DNA of 42,984 nt from Bdellovibrionales bacterium (GTDB lineage Bacteria > Bdellovibrionota > Bdellovibrionia > Bdellovibrionales > UBA1609). Positions within the stretch are counted from its first letter, which is position 1. Each line of letters begins with the position of its first letter. Of this stretch, positions 1 through 8,354 are shown in pieces. The stretch covers positions 1 through 42,984 of the forward strand of contig JABSOQ010000016.1 of assembly GCA_013216195.1 (NCBI GenBank), written 5' to 3'. The position numbers were made by a program, and so were the translations under genes. Under the pieces are notes generated by a model, which was not told the DNA's origin, searched no databases, and worked only from the letters and a program-made list of their open reading frames with translations.

Positions 1-2
1 AG

Positions 3-584
3 TATGTCGAAGTCGTAGGGTTCTAAAGAGATTATAAGAACCTGCTCGGCACTTGCACCTTTTCTGCCGGTTGCACCAACACAGACCTTGATCAGCAGTT
101 CAATAGTGGAAAGGTTGAAATCTCAGGGGTAGAGACTCAAATAGGTTTTGAGTACAAAGCAAAAGGCATGAGTTTCCCGATGCAGCTTACAAACACCTAC
201 ACAGAAGCTCGCTTCGCTGATGGTATTACCTCTGCCAACAAAATTTGGGGCACTGGCGAAATTGAAAGAGGCGACCCTCTCCCCTACATTCCGAAGTGGA
301 AGACCTCAGCAATGCTAGGGGTAAAGACTGCAAAGTGGTCGAGTTTTCTAACCTGGAACTATCAATCGCGTATGTTCGACCAGGCCGTCGCCGAAGACCG
401 GCAAATTGTCGACTCCTACTCAACACTTAACTTTAACGGCACTTACAATTGGTCAGAAAAGCTGAGTAGCAACCTTAAGATTCAAAACCTTACCGATGAA
501 GAATACGTCGTATCACTTAGACCCTTTGGCGCCAGACCTGGAGCTCCATTCTGGGTCACCGCCGGCATCACTTACCAGTACTAA
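3..584 (+). pseudogene. TonB-dependent receptor, C-terminal fragment interrupted by a stop codon
   Basis: The reading frame ending at 584 encodes the last strands of an outer-membrane TonB-dependent receptor, probably of the FecA (ferric dicitrate) type. Visible marks are RDYKNLLG, a GCTNTDLDQQFNSG stretch followed by SGVETQIGFEY, the late LTWNYQSRMFDQ strand, a NLTDEEYV turn and a terminal aromatic (TYQY). The same frame holds TAA at 24-26. Upstream of it the frame reads YVEVVGF, so receptor homology appears to run through the stop: family members usually have an aromatic there (GFYxDYxNL), and TAA is one base from TAC/TAT. The first ATG after the stop is at 168, which cannot give a full barrel, since such receptors are over 600 residues. 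Most of the gene lies outside the window. It may be a pseudogene or carry a sequence error. It converges with the next gene, overlapping by 3 bp at 581-583. Confidence 0.7.
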
Positions 585-1303
585 GACAAGGCGGAGCCTT
601 CGGGCCCCGCTGTTTGCCTCCACAGATCTGAGAGTTTATCGAAATTGTTAATCAAAGCCTTGGCTTTGCCTAGGTCACCATTGAGCTCGAGAGCGTAGGC
701 CCTGCCCATCTGCCCGCCCTTTAACACCCAAGCCGCATTCACAACATTGGCATCAGCGTACTCACACCATGTCTCGAGTCTTTGCTTTGAATGCAGATCA
801 TTAGAATTCTCAAGAACCTGACACTGAAGCTTCACGCACTCGCGAAAAGCCCCACGCCAGGCCTCTTCTGGTGAGGCGTGAAAATGGGTCTCAGAGGCCA
901 ACTCATGCACAATGTGGTAGTGCCTTGCCACAGTTGTGGCAAGATCTCGAAACCCCTTTCGCTCTTCAACCAACAAGGTTTTGTTGTAAAGCTTTACCGC
1001 CCCGTAGCCATACTTTAGGTTGTTAATTGGGTTCAGGCAGCGCCAGACATAGATAGTATCAGCCCTCGGCTCAAGCTCGCCTAGGTCGAAGTCAAAGCTG
1101 GGCAAAATCTTATTATCACCATCGACCAAGAAGAAAAATTCAGTTTCACTCAATTCTGCGGCTCTCTTGTGCGCCTCGTAGATGCCCGCAACACCATGCA
1201 CTCTTTTGGCAGAGACAAACCGCTTCTTCAGCTCGACCCAGTTCTCTTCTGCATTGCTTTCACGGTAAGACAAAAAAACGATATCGCAGTCGACTCGGCT
1301 CAT
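581..1303 (-). CDS. GT-A fold glycosyltransferase-like protein
   Basis: The 240-residue protein starts with a beta strand typical of nucleotide-sugar binding (CDIVFLSYRESNAEENW), then KRVHGVAGIYEAHKRAAE, and has a VDGDN motif (residues 60-64) in the place of the metal-binding DxD of GT-A glycosyltransferases. Similar proteins, as I recall, occur in phage and bacterial surface-modification loci, where they are annotated as glycosyltransferases. No signal peptide or membrane helix is visible, so it should be cytoplasmic. It follows the DoxX gene with a 6-base gap on the same strand and is probably cotranscribed with it. The substrate cannot be told. The C-terminal third (SKQRLETWCEYADANVVNAAW onward) looks helical and is not recognised. 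Confidence 0.6.
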   Translation of the reverse strand: MSRVDCDIVFLSYRESNAEENWVELKKRFVSAKRVHGVAGIYEAHKRAAELSETEFFFLVDGDNKILPSFDFDLGELEPRADTIYVWRCLNPINNLKYGYGAVKLYNKTLLVEERKGFRDLATTVARHYHIVHELASETHFHASPEEAWRGAFRECVKLQCQVLENSNDLHSKQRLETWCEYADANVVNAAWVLKGGQMGRAYALELNGDLGKAKALINNFDKLSDLWRQTAGPEGSALS

Positions 1304-1309
1304 AAGGCT

Positions 1310-1711
1310 TTACTTCATTAAAAAGCGAGCCAATGGCTTGATTGATGACAAACCTAAAACTTCTTGCAGAGAGTATTTGCCACCTCCACTCAAGAATACC
1401 ACCACAAAACCCGCTCCATACATCAAGGCAAACTCTTGTTTCGAAAAAGGATCATTACCATGAATTACGAAGGCCGCAGTTGCCATAGTGATGATGAGTG
1501 GGATCGCATTTAATCTTGTAAACAAGCCCACTACAACCATCGCCGAGCAAGCAACCTCTGCAAAGACGGCAAGCCAGTAGGAAGGCACCGCACCAAGCCC
1601 AAAGGGATCAGGAAATGTCGAAGGGTCCATACCAAGCTTTAGCCAACCATGGGCAAACAGCATCATTAAGCCGAAATAAACTCTTGCGAACAGTATCGAT
1701 AGATCTTGCAT
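1310..1711 (-). CDS. DoxX family membrane protein
   Basis: The 133-residue protein has four hydrophobic segments and the usual DoxX layout: an N-terminal helix with R(V)YFGLMMLFAHGWLKL, a second helix with WLAVFAEVACSAMVVVGLFTRL, a third after NAIPLIITMATAAFVIHG and a last one, MYGAGFVVVFLSGGGKYSL. DoxX proteins are small inner-membrane proteins linked in some bacteria to thiol/redox stress or quinone-associated roles; their reaction is poorly defined. The ATG at 1711 is preceded by a strong GGGAGG ribosome site. It leads a two-gene unit with the downstream glycosyltransferase-like gene. Confidence 0.8.
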   Translation of the reverse strand: MQDLSILFARVYFGLMMLFAHGWLKLGMDPSTFPDPFGLGAVPSYWLAVFAEVACSAMVVVGLFTRLNAIPLIITMATAAFVIHGNDPFSKQEFALMYGAGFVVVFLSGGGKYSLQEVLGLSSIKPLARFLMK

Positions 1712-1731
1712 AAAGCCTCCCTATTGCCACC

Positions 1732-1760
1732 ATAGTTAGTCAGAACCCACAAAGCGTCAA
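1732..1760 (-). promoter_or_regulatory. possible sigma-70 promoter for the DoxX unit
   Basis: On the minus strand TTGACG (1760-1755) and AACTAT (1737-1732) are 17 bases apart and end about 20 bases before the DoxX ATG. The -35 is good and the -10 is weak (3 of 6), so this is tentative. Confidence 0.25.
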
Positions 1761-1773
1761 CTGACATTTACCC

Positions 1774-1801
1774 TTGAAAACAGCTCTCAACTCATTCTAA
1801 A
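1774..1801 (+). promoter_or_regulatory. possible sigma-70 promoter for the GH31 gene
   Basis: TTGAAA (1774-1779), a 16-base spacer and TCTAAA (1796-1801). The -10 ends only 14 bases before the ATG at 1816 and no clear Shine-Dalgarno is seen, so a transcript from here would be nearly leaderless. Tentative. Confidence 0.3.
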
Positions 1802-1815
1802 GTGATTGAGCTGTT

Positions 1816-3987
1816 ATGATCCGCTACGTCTTGCTCGTTTCCCTAGTCTGCATTTTGGCAATCTGCACCCTGACTCTGACAAAGGGCTCAACCCCTGCAG
1901 ACCTAGAGCGGAACTTTCCTGAGTACAAATCTAGCTCCTCCTCAAACCTCGACTTTGAGACAAACAAGCTTCACTTTTCTGCCGACAATAAGCAGTTAAG
2001 GGTTAAGGGTGAATATGGCGAGATCCTGTCGGTTGATCTCACTGAGGCATTTTTAACTGGCAGCCTTGAAGGCTACACCGCCACGGAGTCGCGTGGCTCC
2101 TTTAGGTTCAATTTCAAGCAGAGTCGGCTTTGTGAAACTCAAACCTATGAAAGCCTCAAAAGGCTACCTGCGGGCTTAACACTATCTGGGTCATTAACTT
2201 GCCAAGGTCAAAATTCAAAATGGACTCTGAAGGCTGTAGAGTCTGATGCCGGCGAGTTGAGGCTTTCACTTACTAGCCAACCTAAACTGAGTCGATTACT
2301 TATCAGGCTTGGTTCAAGAGAGTCTGAATTGTTCTTCGGTGCTGGTGCTCAGTACACTCATCTGAAGCTTAACGGTCATAAAATACCCATCTGGATATCA
2401 GAACAAGGTATCGGGCGCGGCCTGCAACCTCTCACATTTTTGCTAAACCTCATTGCCTCTTCAGGAGGAGATGCCTTCACCACATACTTGAGCTCAGCAA
2501 GCCTAATTAGCAGTGAATCGAGGGGTTTTTTGTGGAATGCGACTGACCTCTCAATTCTCGACCTATCAAACTCGAGTGAAATCGTCATCGACGTGTTCGG
2601 AGAACAACTAGAAGTCATTGCAATGAGAGCGAGCTCTCCAAAAAATTTGCTTACTCAAGTTACAGAACATACCGGGCGCATGAAGGCACTGCCAGACTGG
2701 ATTCATCGATCAGCTATGGTGGGCTTACAAGGCGGCACTGATAAGGTCAGGTCAAAACTTAAAAAGCTCACTCAGCATGGCGCAGCGATCTCGAGCCTTT
2801 GGCTGCAAGACTGGGTTGGCCAACGAAAAACATCTATTGGCAAACAACTTTGGTGGAACTGGAGCCACCACCGCAAACACTACAAAGATTGGGAGAGATT
2901 CAGGTCAGAGTTGAGCGCCTCTGGTATTCGAACTCTTGGTTACATCAACCCAATGCTGACAGAGCCTTCACCAAATCAGGCATTCAATTATCATGAGCAG
3001 GCCAAACAGCTCGGATACTTTGTTAAAAGTGCTGACAGTACAGATCTTCGCATTCAAATCACGTCATTTGACGCTGGCCTTGTTGATCTCACCAACCCTG
3101 AAGCCGTTGCCTGGCTGAAGGCCATTATCAGACAAGAGCTCGTTAAAAATGGCTTCTCTGGCTGGATGGCAGATTTCGCAGAGGCCCTACCTACTGATTC
3201 AGTCCTTTACGATGGAGCCCCCAAAAGCTTTCACAATTCGTACTCGGTCGCTTGGACGAAATTAAACCGGGAGGTGATAGATGAGTTTGCTGACAAAGAA
3301 CTTGTTTCATTTCATAGAAGTGGATTCACAAAGTCGCCCGAATTCGCAACACTTTTCTGGGCTGGCGATCAGCTAACCAACTGGGACAAGCTTGATGGCT
3401 TACACTCCTCGCTGATCGCTATTTTGAGTTCAGGCCTGTCAGGCATTAGCTTTAATCATAGCGATACAGGTGGATACACTTCTATAAATCTGCCTTTGAT
3501 ACGCCAGATGAGAACTGAAGAGCTGTTTCTCAGGTGGATAGAGATGAACACATTCACAACTCTTCTGCGAACTCACGAGGGCAATTTACCAGATGAAAGC
3601 CTTCAGGTTTACACCAATGAGAAAATCGCAAAAGCCTTTGCCTACTGGAGCAAGGAGTTCGCAAAACTGCACGAGTATAGAAAATCCGTTTTCACTGAAG
3701 CTGCAGAAAAAGGTTGGCCAGCTGTCAGACCTGTTTGGTTCGAAAACCCCGACTGCAAACTCTGCTATGATATTGATGACCAGTTTTTTTTGGGTAGCGA
3801 TTACCTGATTGCCCCCATCATGGAGGCCGGCTCTAGACAGAGGAAGGTTTACCTTCCCACCGGCAAGTGGAAGCGGCTGTACCACAATCGGGAGAGTGCC
3901 CCCCTACCTGGAGACCGATGGATGATCGCAGAGGCCCCCGTGGGTCACCCTGCTGTTTTTAAGCGCATTCGATCCGAGACAAACTAA
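1816..3987 (+). CDS. Secreted GH31 glycosidase, sulfoquinovosidase-like (YihQ group) with altered substrate residue
   Basis: This 723-residue glycoside hydrolase family 31 protein closely follows the YihQ/sulfoquinovosidase pattern: GLQGGT (303-308), LWLQDW (328-333), LWWNW (345-349), LGYINP, GWMADF (449-454), WAGDQ (515-519) and NHSDTGGY (547-554). By comparison with E. coli YihQ (numbering from memory), D453 is the nucleophile and D518 the acid/base. Of the sulfonate-recognition residues Q262, Q288, R301, W304 and Y508, the first two and last two are kept (Q305, Q331, W347, Y554), but R301 is replaced by Q344. The enzyme may therefore act on a different glycoside. A hydrophobic N-terminus (2-22) without a proper lipobox suggests export or an inner-membrane anchor; E. 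coli YihQ is cytoplasmic. It stands alone, with no sulfoglycolysis genes nearby. Confidence 0.88.
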   Translation: MIRYVLLVSLVCILAICTLTLTKGSTPADLERNFPEYKSSSSSNLDFETNKLHFSADNKQLRVKGEYGEILSVDLTEAFLTGSLEGYTATESRGSFRFNFKQSRLCETQTYESLKRLPAGLTLSGSLTCQGQNSKWTLKAVESDAGELRLSLTSQPKLSRLLIRLGSRESELFFGAGAQYTHLKLNGHKIPIWISEQGIGRGLQPLTFLLNLIASSGGDAFTTYLSSASLISSESRGFLWNATDLSILDLSNSSEIVIDVFGEQLEVIAMRASSPKNLLTQVTEHTGRMKALPDWIHRSAMVGLQGGTDKVRSKLKKLTQHGAAISSLWLQDWVGQRKTSIGKQLWWNWSHHRKHYKDWERFRSELSASGIRTLGYINPMLTEPSPNQAFNYHEQAKQLGYFVKSADSTDLRIQITSFDAGLVDLTNPEAVAWLKAIIRQELVKNGFSGWMADFAEALPTDSVLYDGAPKSFHNSYSVAWTKLNREVIDEFADKELVSFHRSGFTKSPEFATLFWAGDQLTNWDKLDGLHSSLIAILSSGLSGISFNHSDTGGYTSINLPLIRQMRTEELFLRWIEMNTFTTLLRTHEGNLPDESLQVYTNEKIAKAFAYWSKEFAKLHEYRKSVFTEAAEKGWPAVRPVWFENPDCKLCYDIDDQFFLGSDYLIAPIMEAGSRQRKVYLPTGKWKRLYHNRESAPLPGDRWMIAEAPVGHPAVFKRIRSETN

Positions 3988-4144
3988 CTACGAAACCACG
4001 ACTTGCCGAGTCAACCCCTGTTTTTAGTCGCCTGCTGCAAATAACGACCTGCACAGCAGGCTGAACATACAAAGGCTTTGTCTGCTCGAGTGACTCAGAT
4101 AAACTTAGGGTCTTCAATTGGTGTCTGAACGAAAGGCCTGCTTA

Positions 4145-4867
4145 ATGATCACGCGAGCTCTAATGACCTTACTCTTTTTAGTTGTTACTGCTTTACCACA
4201 ATCTAGTTTTGCTAAAAAGATTATGACCAATGCCATAGTGATGGACCCTGCGCCTGAATGGCTAACCATGAACAGAGTTGATAAGATCACTCAACGCATT
4301 CAGCGTGATCTAGAGTGGACCATTCGCAGAGTGAACGTGAAGTGGTACTCAGACCAAGACAGCTTTGAAGCCTCGCACAATCTTGGGCCTGCAGTCAGAG
4401 CAGTTACCTTTAAGAAAAACCAAAGAATCTATCTGGGCCCTAAAGTTACGAAAGAGAACTTTGACCAGATTTTTACTCACGAGCTGGTGCATGTTATTTC
4501 ATTTCAAAAGTACAAACGCTCTATTCCGAAGTGGCTTGAAGAGGGCTTGGCTAATCATCTTGCAAAGAAAAAGCCTGTGAACTACACGTGGCTGGCCTCG
4601 CAGCCATTCCCCGAAGACGTAAGATCTATGACTCACCCGCTACGCGGCACCCGCCAACAAGCTATCTACAAATACATCTCATCGCAGGCCTTAGCAGAAA
4701 TGCTCGATAAGAAGTGCAAGCTCGAGCGCCTGCTTCAACTCAGTGTCGAGCGCAACATGGATGACTACATTAAAACCTATTGCGAGATCTCTGACCTCAC
4801 AGATACCTATACAAAATGGGTCAAGGCACAAGCCAAGAAAGAAGAATCTAGCAAAAGACAAAGCTAG
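4145..4867 (+). CDS. Secreted HExxH metallopeptidase (gluzincin / peptidase MA-like)
   Basis: The start is set at ATG 4145, eight bases after a GAAAGG ribosome site, because it opens a clean signal peptide (MITRALMTLLFLVVTALPQS, cleavage near SFA-KK). An in-frame TTG at 4118 would put charged residues before it. The 240-residue product contains THELVH (H112, E113, H116) and, 15 residues later, WLEEGLANHLA, whose glutamate is the likely third zinc ligand, as in gluzincin peptidases of the MA/DUF1570 type. It should be a zinc-dependent peptidase in the periplasm or outside the cell. Its substrate is unknown. Transcription is probably separate from the GH31 gene (157-base gap). Confidence 0.78.
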   Translation: MITRALMTLLFLVVTALPQSSFAKKIMTNAIVMDPAPEWLTMNRVDKITQRIQRDLEWTIRRVNVKWYSDQDSFEASHNLGPAVRAVTFKKNQRIYLGPKVTKENFDQIFTHELVHVISFQKYKRSIPKWLEEGLANHLAKKKPVNYTWLASQPFPEDVRSMTHPLRGTRQQAIYKYISSQALAEMLDKKCKLERLLQLSVERNMDDYIKTYCEISDLTDTYTKWVKAQAKKEESSKRQS

Positions 4868-4892
4868 TCAGATAACTGGTTTTAAGTATCGG

Positions 4893-7235
4893 CTAGCCGG
4901 TTGTTAGCATTCCGCATGCAATGCCAGTGGTAGCTTCTCTAAGAAGCTCCATATCTTGCGTCTTGACGGCGACAATTTGAGCAAAGTTTAGAATGTCGAT
5001 ATTTGGTGATCTCACCCGAATACTTGCACTTAACCAAGCTGGAGGTGAAAGCTCGGGAAACTTGGAAATCACCATATCATACAAGGCGACGGCTCCTGAG
5101 TGCTCTTTCTCAATCTTTGCATAAGCCTCTCCGGCTTCAGCTTTATCTAGGTTCTGAAACAGGTAAAGACTAAGAATCGAAAGATCTACTTTCTCAAGAC
5201 TGAAGCCCAAAACCTTAAAGTAAGACCTCAGCAACTTCGACTCACCCACCTGCTCGACAAGCCTTCTCATCTGCTGCTCGCTCGCAGAACTCCAGAAAGC
5301 TCCGAGCCCCCACCATACCGGGATCAAAGATCTAGTCTGAGTCCAGCAGAGAACCCAAGGTATAGCTCTCATCTTGAATTCATTTTGATTTTTATTTCTT
5401 TTATTGGGGCGAGAGCCGATTTTTAGCCTATCTAGAAACGAATAAGGGGTGGCCTGCAGCACGACCTTACGAAACCAATCACTGGCGACGAGGTCGCGAT
5501 ACTTCTCAGAAACCTCTTCTGCCAGATTGCCAAGGGAAGAGAAATCAGATTTCTTCCAAGAGCTCTGGTGTTTTGCCGACTCTCGTTGCCACTTTTCAAT
5601 CAGTCGGTTCATGATTATGGGGTTGCCGAAATTTCGAGAGATCATCTCGCCTTGAATTGTTGATTTAAATGTATGAAGCGAGTTTGGTGGCCAACCTGAA
5701 ATTTGCTCTGAAATGGAACCACCACCCCTCTCTACTGAACCACCTGATCCGTGAAAAAAAACTGGCTGAAGCTTGAGCTTCTCGATGACCTCTGAGAGTT
5801 TGACTAGAGTTTCAGAGATCAAAATCCGGCTAAGCAAAACTCCATTTTCCTTGCTTGAATCGGAGTAACCCAACATCACTTCAAACTTGCCCGACCAAGC
5901 CGAAAGAACTTTTTCGATATACTCGGGCTCATCACTAGCAACTTCATTTACAATATCGACTGCACCTTTTAAGGCCGCTCGTGTTTCAAACAAAGGTACG
6001 ACTGGTATGGCGTTGTTTTTGAGATGTTTTCTCATCAATCGTATGCCGCTTGAAATGTCTTGGGCAGACTGAACCATACTTAGAACAAAACCTTGCACAT
6101 AGGTTTTTGCAACCCCTCCCTTAGCCACGTCTGACAAAGTGCTAAACATCTTATTAATTGCAGCAGATTTATCATTGAGCGCCCCAGCAACAACCTCAGA
6201 ATCTTCACGAAATTCAAGAGGCACCACAAGGCTTGGAAACAACTCAAACAACAAAGCCATTTTATTCAATTGAGGGCTCTTTTCTCCGGTCACCTTTATA
6301 TGCAGCAGTGTGAGCTTCTCCAGCTTCTTCTGAAAAGCTTTTACTCTTTTTGCATCTCCCTCTGAGACCGGCCCAAGAGCCACTGCTTCTTGCCGAAGCA
6401 ACTCGACCCCAATCTGTAGGCGTTCAAGTTCTGGTTGATCTGTTAATGACAACAACTGGAGCAATTCAGAGATTTCGGCAATAAGATAGTCGAGTATGCG
6501 TTTTCGAGATTGCTTCCAACTCATAAGAGTTGAGCGATAGTCGACGTAAGGGTGTCCGTCTTTGTCACCTCCTACCCAAGACCTAAATCTGACGTGAGTG
6601 CCTTTGAGGTTAAGAGTGATCAATTCATCGATCACCTGCCGATGCAAAATAATATCGTAAAGCCAACTTGCTTCATCTTTCACAGTTGGCGACTTGGTTT
6701 TTGAGAGACTCACTCTTAGAAGCAAAGCGATCGTTTGCCTCAATTCTGACTCTTTCAGCTGAGAGAAGTTGTCTTTTTCGCTCAGCCAAAGCAAACAAAG
6801 GTCTTCCACTCGGTTTAGCAGCTGAATCACATTGGCTGACCGGGCTTCAGTGGGATGAGCTGTAAAGACATAGACGATCTCACCAGCTGAGGCGAACTTC
6901 TCATGCGAGCGTTGGCCTAAACGATGAGAGCGATAGGCCTTTTCACAGCGGTTGATCAACTCCATCATAAGAGCGAAGGAGTGGGTAATCTGCATCATCG
7001 GCTTCGCTTTAAGACCTTCAAAATCCTCAAAGGCCTCAATGAGAGGTTGTCTCTTTTGCTCTGGGCTCATCCCTCGCATTTTTTTAAATGTCGAGCGAAA
7101 GCTCTCTGTTTGTTCAAATACCTTCGCCCCGTACACCGTTTCTATCTCTTGCCCAAGAATGTCGACGCACCGTCTAACCAAAAACCTTAAACCCTCTGGC
7201 AAATTTGAAATGTCAGTGTCTACAACTTCAGCCAT
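4893..7235 (-). CDS. ppc: Phosphoenolpyruvate carboxylase, short and divergent
   Basis: PEP carboxylase makes oxaloacetate from PEP and bicarbonate to refill the TCA cycle. The 780-residue protein (E. coli: 883) has both signature regions, FTAHPTEARSAN (H127) and VMLGYSDSSKENG (D459, K462), as well as PLEFRE (R343), LFET (E417), FHG (H495), R503 and MRAIPW. Against E. coli numbering from memory, H138, R396, E506, D543, K546, H579, R587 and R713 are kept, but R581, which holds the PEP phosphate, is Ser497 (FHGSGGSVERGGG). The usual end GMRNTG is GMLTTG, so Asn881 of the aspartate inhibition site is Thr. GGDRDGNP reads GGDKDGHP. Activity may be changed and feedback by aspartate is probably lost. 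It is a single gene on the minus strand. Confidence 0.93.
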   Translation of the reverse strand: MAEVVDTDISNLPEGLRFLVRRCVDILGQEIETVYGAKVFEQTESFRSTFKKMRGMSPEQKRQPLIEAFEDFEGLKAKPMMQITHSFALMMELINRCEKAYRSHRLGQRSHEKFASAGEIVYVFTAHPTEARSANVIQLLNRVEDLCLLWLSEKDNFSQLKESELRQTIALLLRVSLSKTKSPTVKDEASWLYDIILHRQVIDELITLNLKGTHVRFRSWVGGDKDGHPYVDYRSTLMSWKQSRKRILDYLIAEISELLQLLSLTDQPELERLQIGVELLRQEAVALGPVSEGDAKRVKAFQKKLEKLTLLHIKVTGEKSPQLNKMALLFELFPSLVVPLEFREDSEVVAGALNDKSAAINKMFSTLSDVAKGGVAKTYVQGFVLSMVQSAQDISSGIRLMRKHLKNNAIPVVPLFETRAALKGAVDIVNEVASDEPEYIEKVLSAWSGKFEVMLGYSDSSKENGVLLSRILISETLVKLSEVIEKLKLQPVFFHGSGGSVERGGGSISEQISGWPPNSLHTFKSTIQGEMISRNFGNPIIMNRLIEKWQRESAKHQSSWKKSDFSSLGNLAEEVSEKYRDLVASDWFRKVVLQATPYSFLDRLKIGSRPNKRNKNQNEFKMRAIPWVLCWTQTRSLIPVWWGLGAFWSSASEQQMRRLVEQVGESKLLRSYFKVLGFSLEKVDLSILSLYLFQNLDKAEAGEAYAKIEKEHSGAVALYDMVISKFPELSPPAWLSASIRVRSPNIDILNFAQIVAVKTQDMELLREATTGIACGMLTTG

Positions 7236-7543
7236 GGCTCACCCTCACGAAAGATGCTATATCAAAAAGAAGCCTTCATTTTGACAGGCCTTTTTGAATT
7301 GGCAAGGCCACTTAAAAGATGACAGAAACTGCTAATCAACTAGACATTGGCCTGGCTGTTTCCCGAAACGACACATTGGAGCCCATGTCGCCCCACAAAA
7401 GTCGCTTTTGACGCGATGCTCTCTGCGCCTTTTTCACTCCGCGCTATCACAAAACCCTGAAGAATACCCGATAGATAACTTGAAGGGAAAAGCAAAAAAA
7501 CTAGTTTTGCTTTTCTTTGTATTAAGAAACTGGGAGTTTCGTA
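7236..7543. other. 308-base divergent gap between ppc and motA
   Basis: No gene is supported here. It must carry both promoters. No strong sigma-70 pair is seen. CCCGATAG at 7467-7474 resembles the sigma-28 -10 (GCCGATAA) but lacks a TAAA at the right distance. The inverted repeat at 7487-7515 is listed separately. Confidence 0.5.
7487..7515 (+). promoter_or_regulatory. Perfect 11-bp inverted repeat in the motA leader
   Basis: GAAAAGCAAAA (7487-7497), a 7-base loop and TTTTGCTTTTC (7505-7515), followed by TTTGTATT, end 28 bases before the motA ATG. It could form an RNA hairpin with a U-rich tail (attenuator-like) or be a protein operator. The stem has few G-C pairs, so a strong terminator is unlikely. 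Confidence 0.45.
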
Positions 7544-8344
7544 ATGGATATAGCCACGGTCGTCGGCCTAATAGGAGGCCTTGCAGTTGTCGGCGCTGCC
7601 ATTGTTTTCGGTGGTAGCCCTGTCATCTTCGTGAACATACCTTCATTTCTGATTGTGATTGTCGGATCCATCTTTGTGGTGGCCATGAAGTTCAGTGTTC
7701 AAAAGCTAACCAACGCAGTTGCGGTTGCAATGAAGGCCTTCTTCTTCACTCTTGAAACTCCCGAAGAAATCATCATTGAGGCTGTAAAACTGGCGAAAAT
7801 TGCAAGGAAAGACGGTCCACTCGGACTAGAAAAAACACAGGTCGCAAACAAGTTCTTGGCACGCGGTGTACGCTTAGTGGTCGACAACACTGATGCTGAT
7901 GTCGCCAGACAGATCATGGACAGAGACCGTATTTCGACCACTGATAGACACGGAGAAGGTCAAGAGATCTTCAACGCGCTAAATGATGTTGCTCCGGCTA
8001 TGGGTATGATTGGTACCCTGATCGGTCTGGTGCAGATGCTTTCAAACATGAGTGATCCAAAGTCTATTGGTCCTGCGATGGCAGTAGCACTTCTCACCAC
8101 TCTATATGGTGCGATTGTATCGAACATGATTGCCAAGCCAATTGCCGACAAGCTCAGCCTTCGAGCCAACGAAGAGGAGTTTTTAAACACTCTTTGTATT
8201 GATGCCATTCATGCTATCGGTAAAGGGTATTCTCCCATGATTGTTGAAGAATCTCTCGTGAGTTACCTCTCTCTCAAGAATCGTGACAAGTTTGCTGAAG
8301 AAAAAGATGAACTTCTGAAGGCTAGTGAAGCCAAAGCTGCATAG
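7544..8344 (+). CDS. motA: Flagellar-type stator subunit MotA (PomA-like)
   Basis: MotA, with MotB, forms the inner-membrane ion channel that drives flagellar rotation. The 266-residue protein has four membrane helices: two near the N-terminus (MDIATVVGLIGGLAVVGAAI; VNIPSFLIVIVGSIFVVAM) and two after the cytoplasmic domain (APAMGMIGTLIGLVQML; MAVALLTTLYGAIVSNMIA), with family prolines in the last pair of helices. The start has a GGGAG site seven bases upstream. motB follows after 10 bases and a K+ channel gene overlaps motB, so the three form an operon. The pattern is nearer to PomA (Na+) than to E. coli MotA, but ion choice cannot be decided by eye. Confidence 0.92.
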   Translation: MDIATVVGLIGGLAVVGAAIVFGGSPVIFVNIPSFLIVIVGSIFVVAMKFSVQKLTNAVAVAMKAFFFTLETPEEIIIEAVKLAKIARKDGPLGLEKTQVANKFLARGVRLVVDNTDADVARQIMDRDRISTTDRHGEGQEIFNALNDVAPAMGMIGTLIGLVQMLSNMSDPKSIGPAMAVALLTTLYGAIVSNMIAKPIADKLSLRANEEEFLNTLCIDAIHAIGKGYSPMIVEESLVSYLSLKNRDKFAEEKDELLKASEAKAA

Positions 8345-8354
8345 GACTAAGTAG

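Noticed and set aside
7347-7363. Sigma-54-like GG-N10-GC element before motA
   Set aside because: The -12 part reads TTTC where TTGC is needed; the essential G is missing.
7408-7617. Plus-strand frame over the motA start
   Set aside because: Overlaps motA in another frame and has unlikely composition; it also spans the leader inverted repeat.
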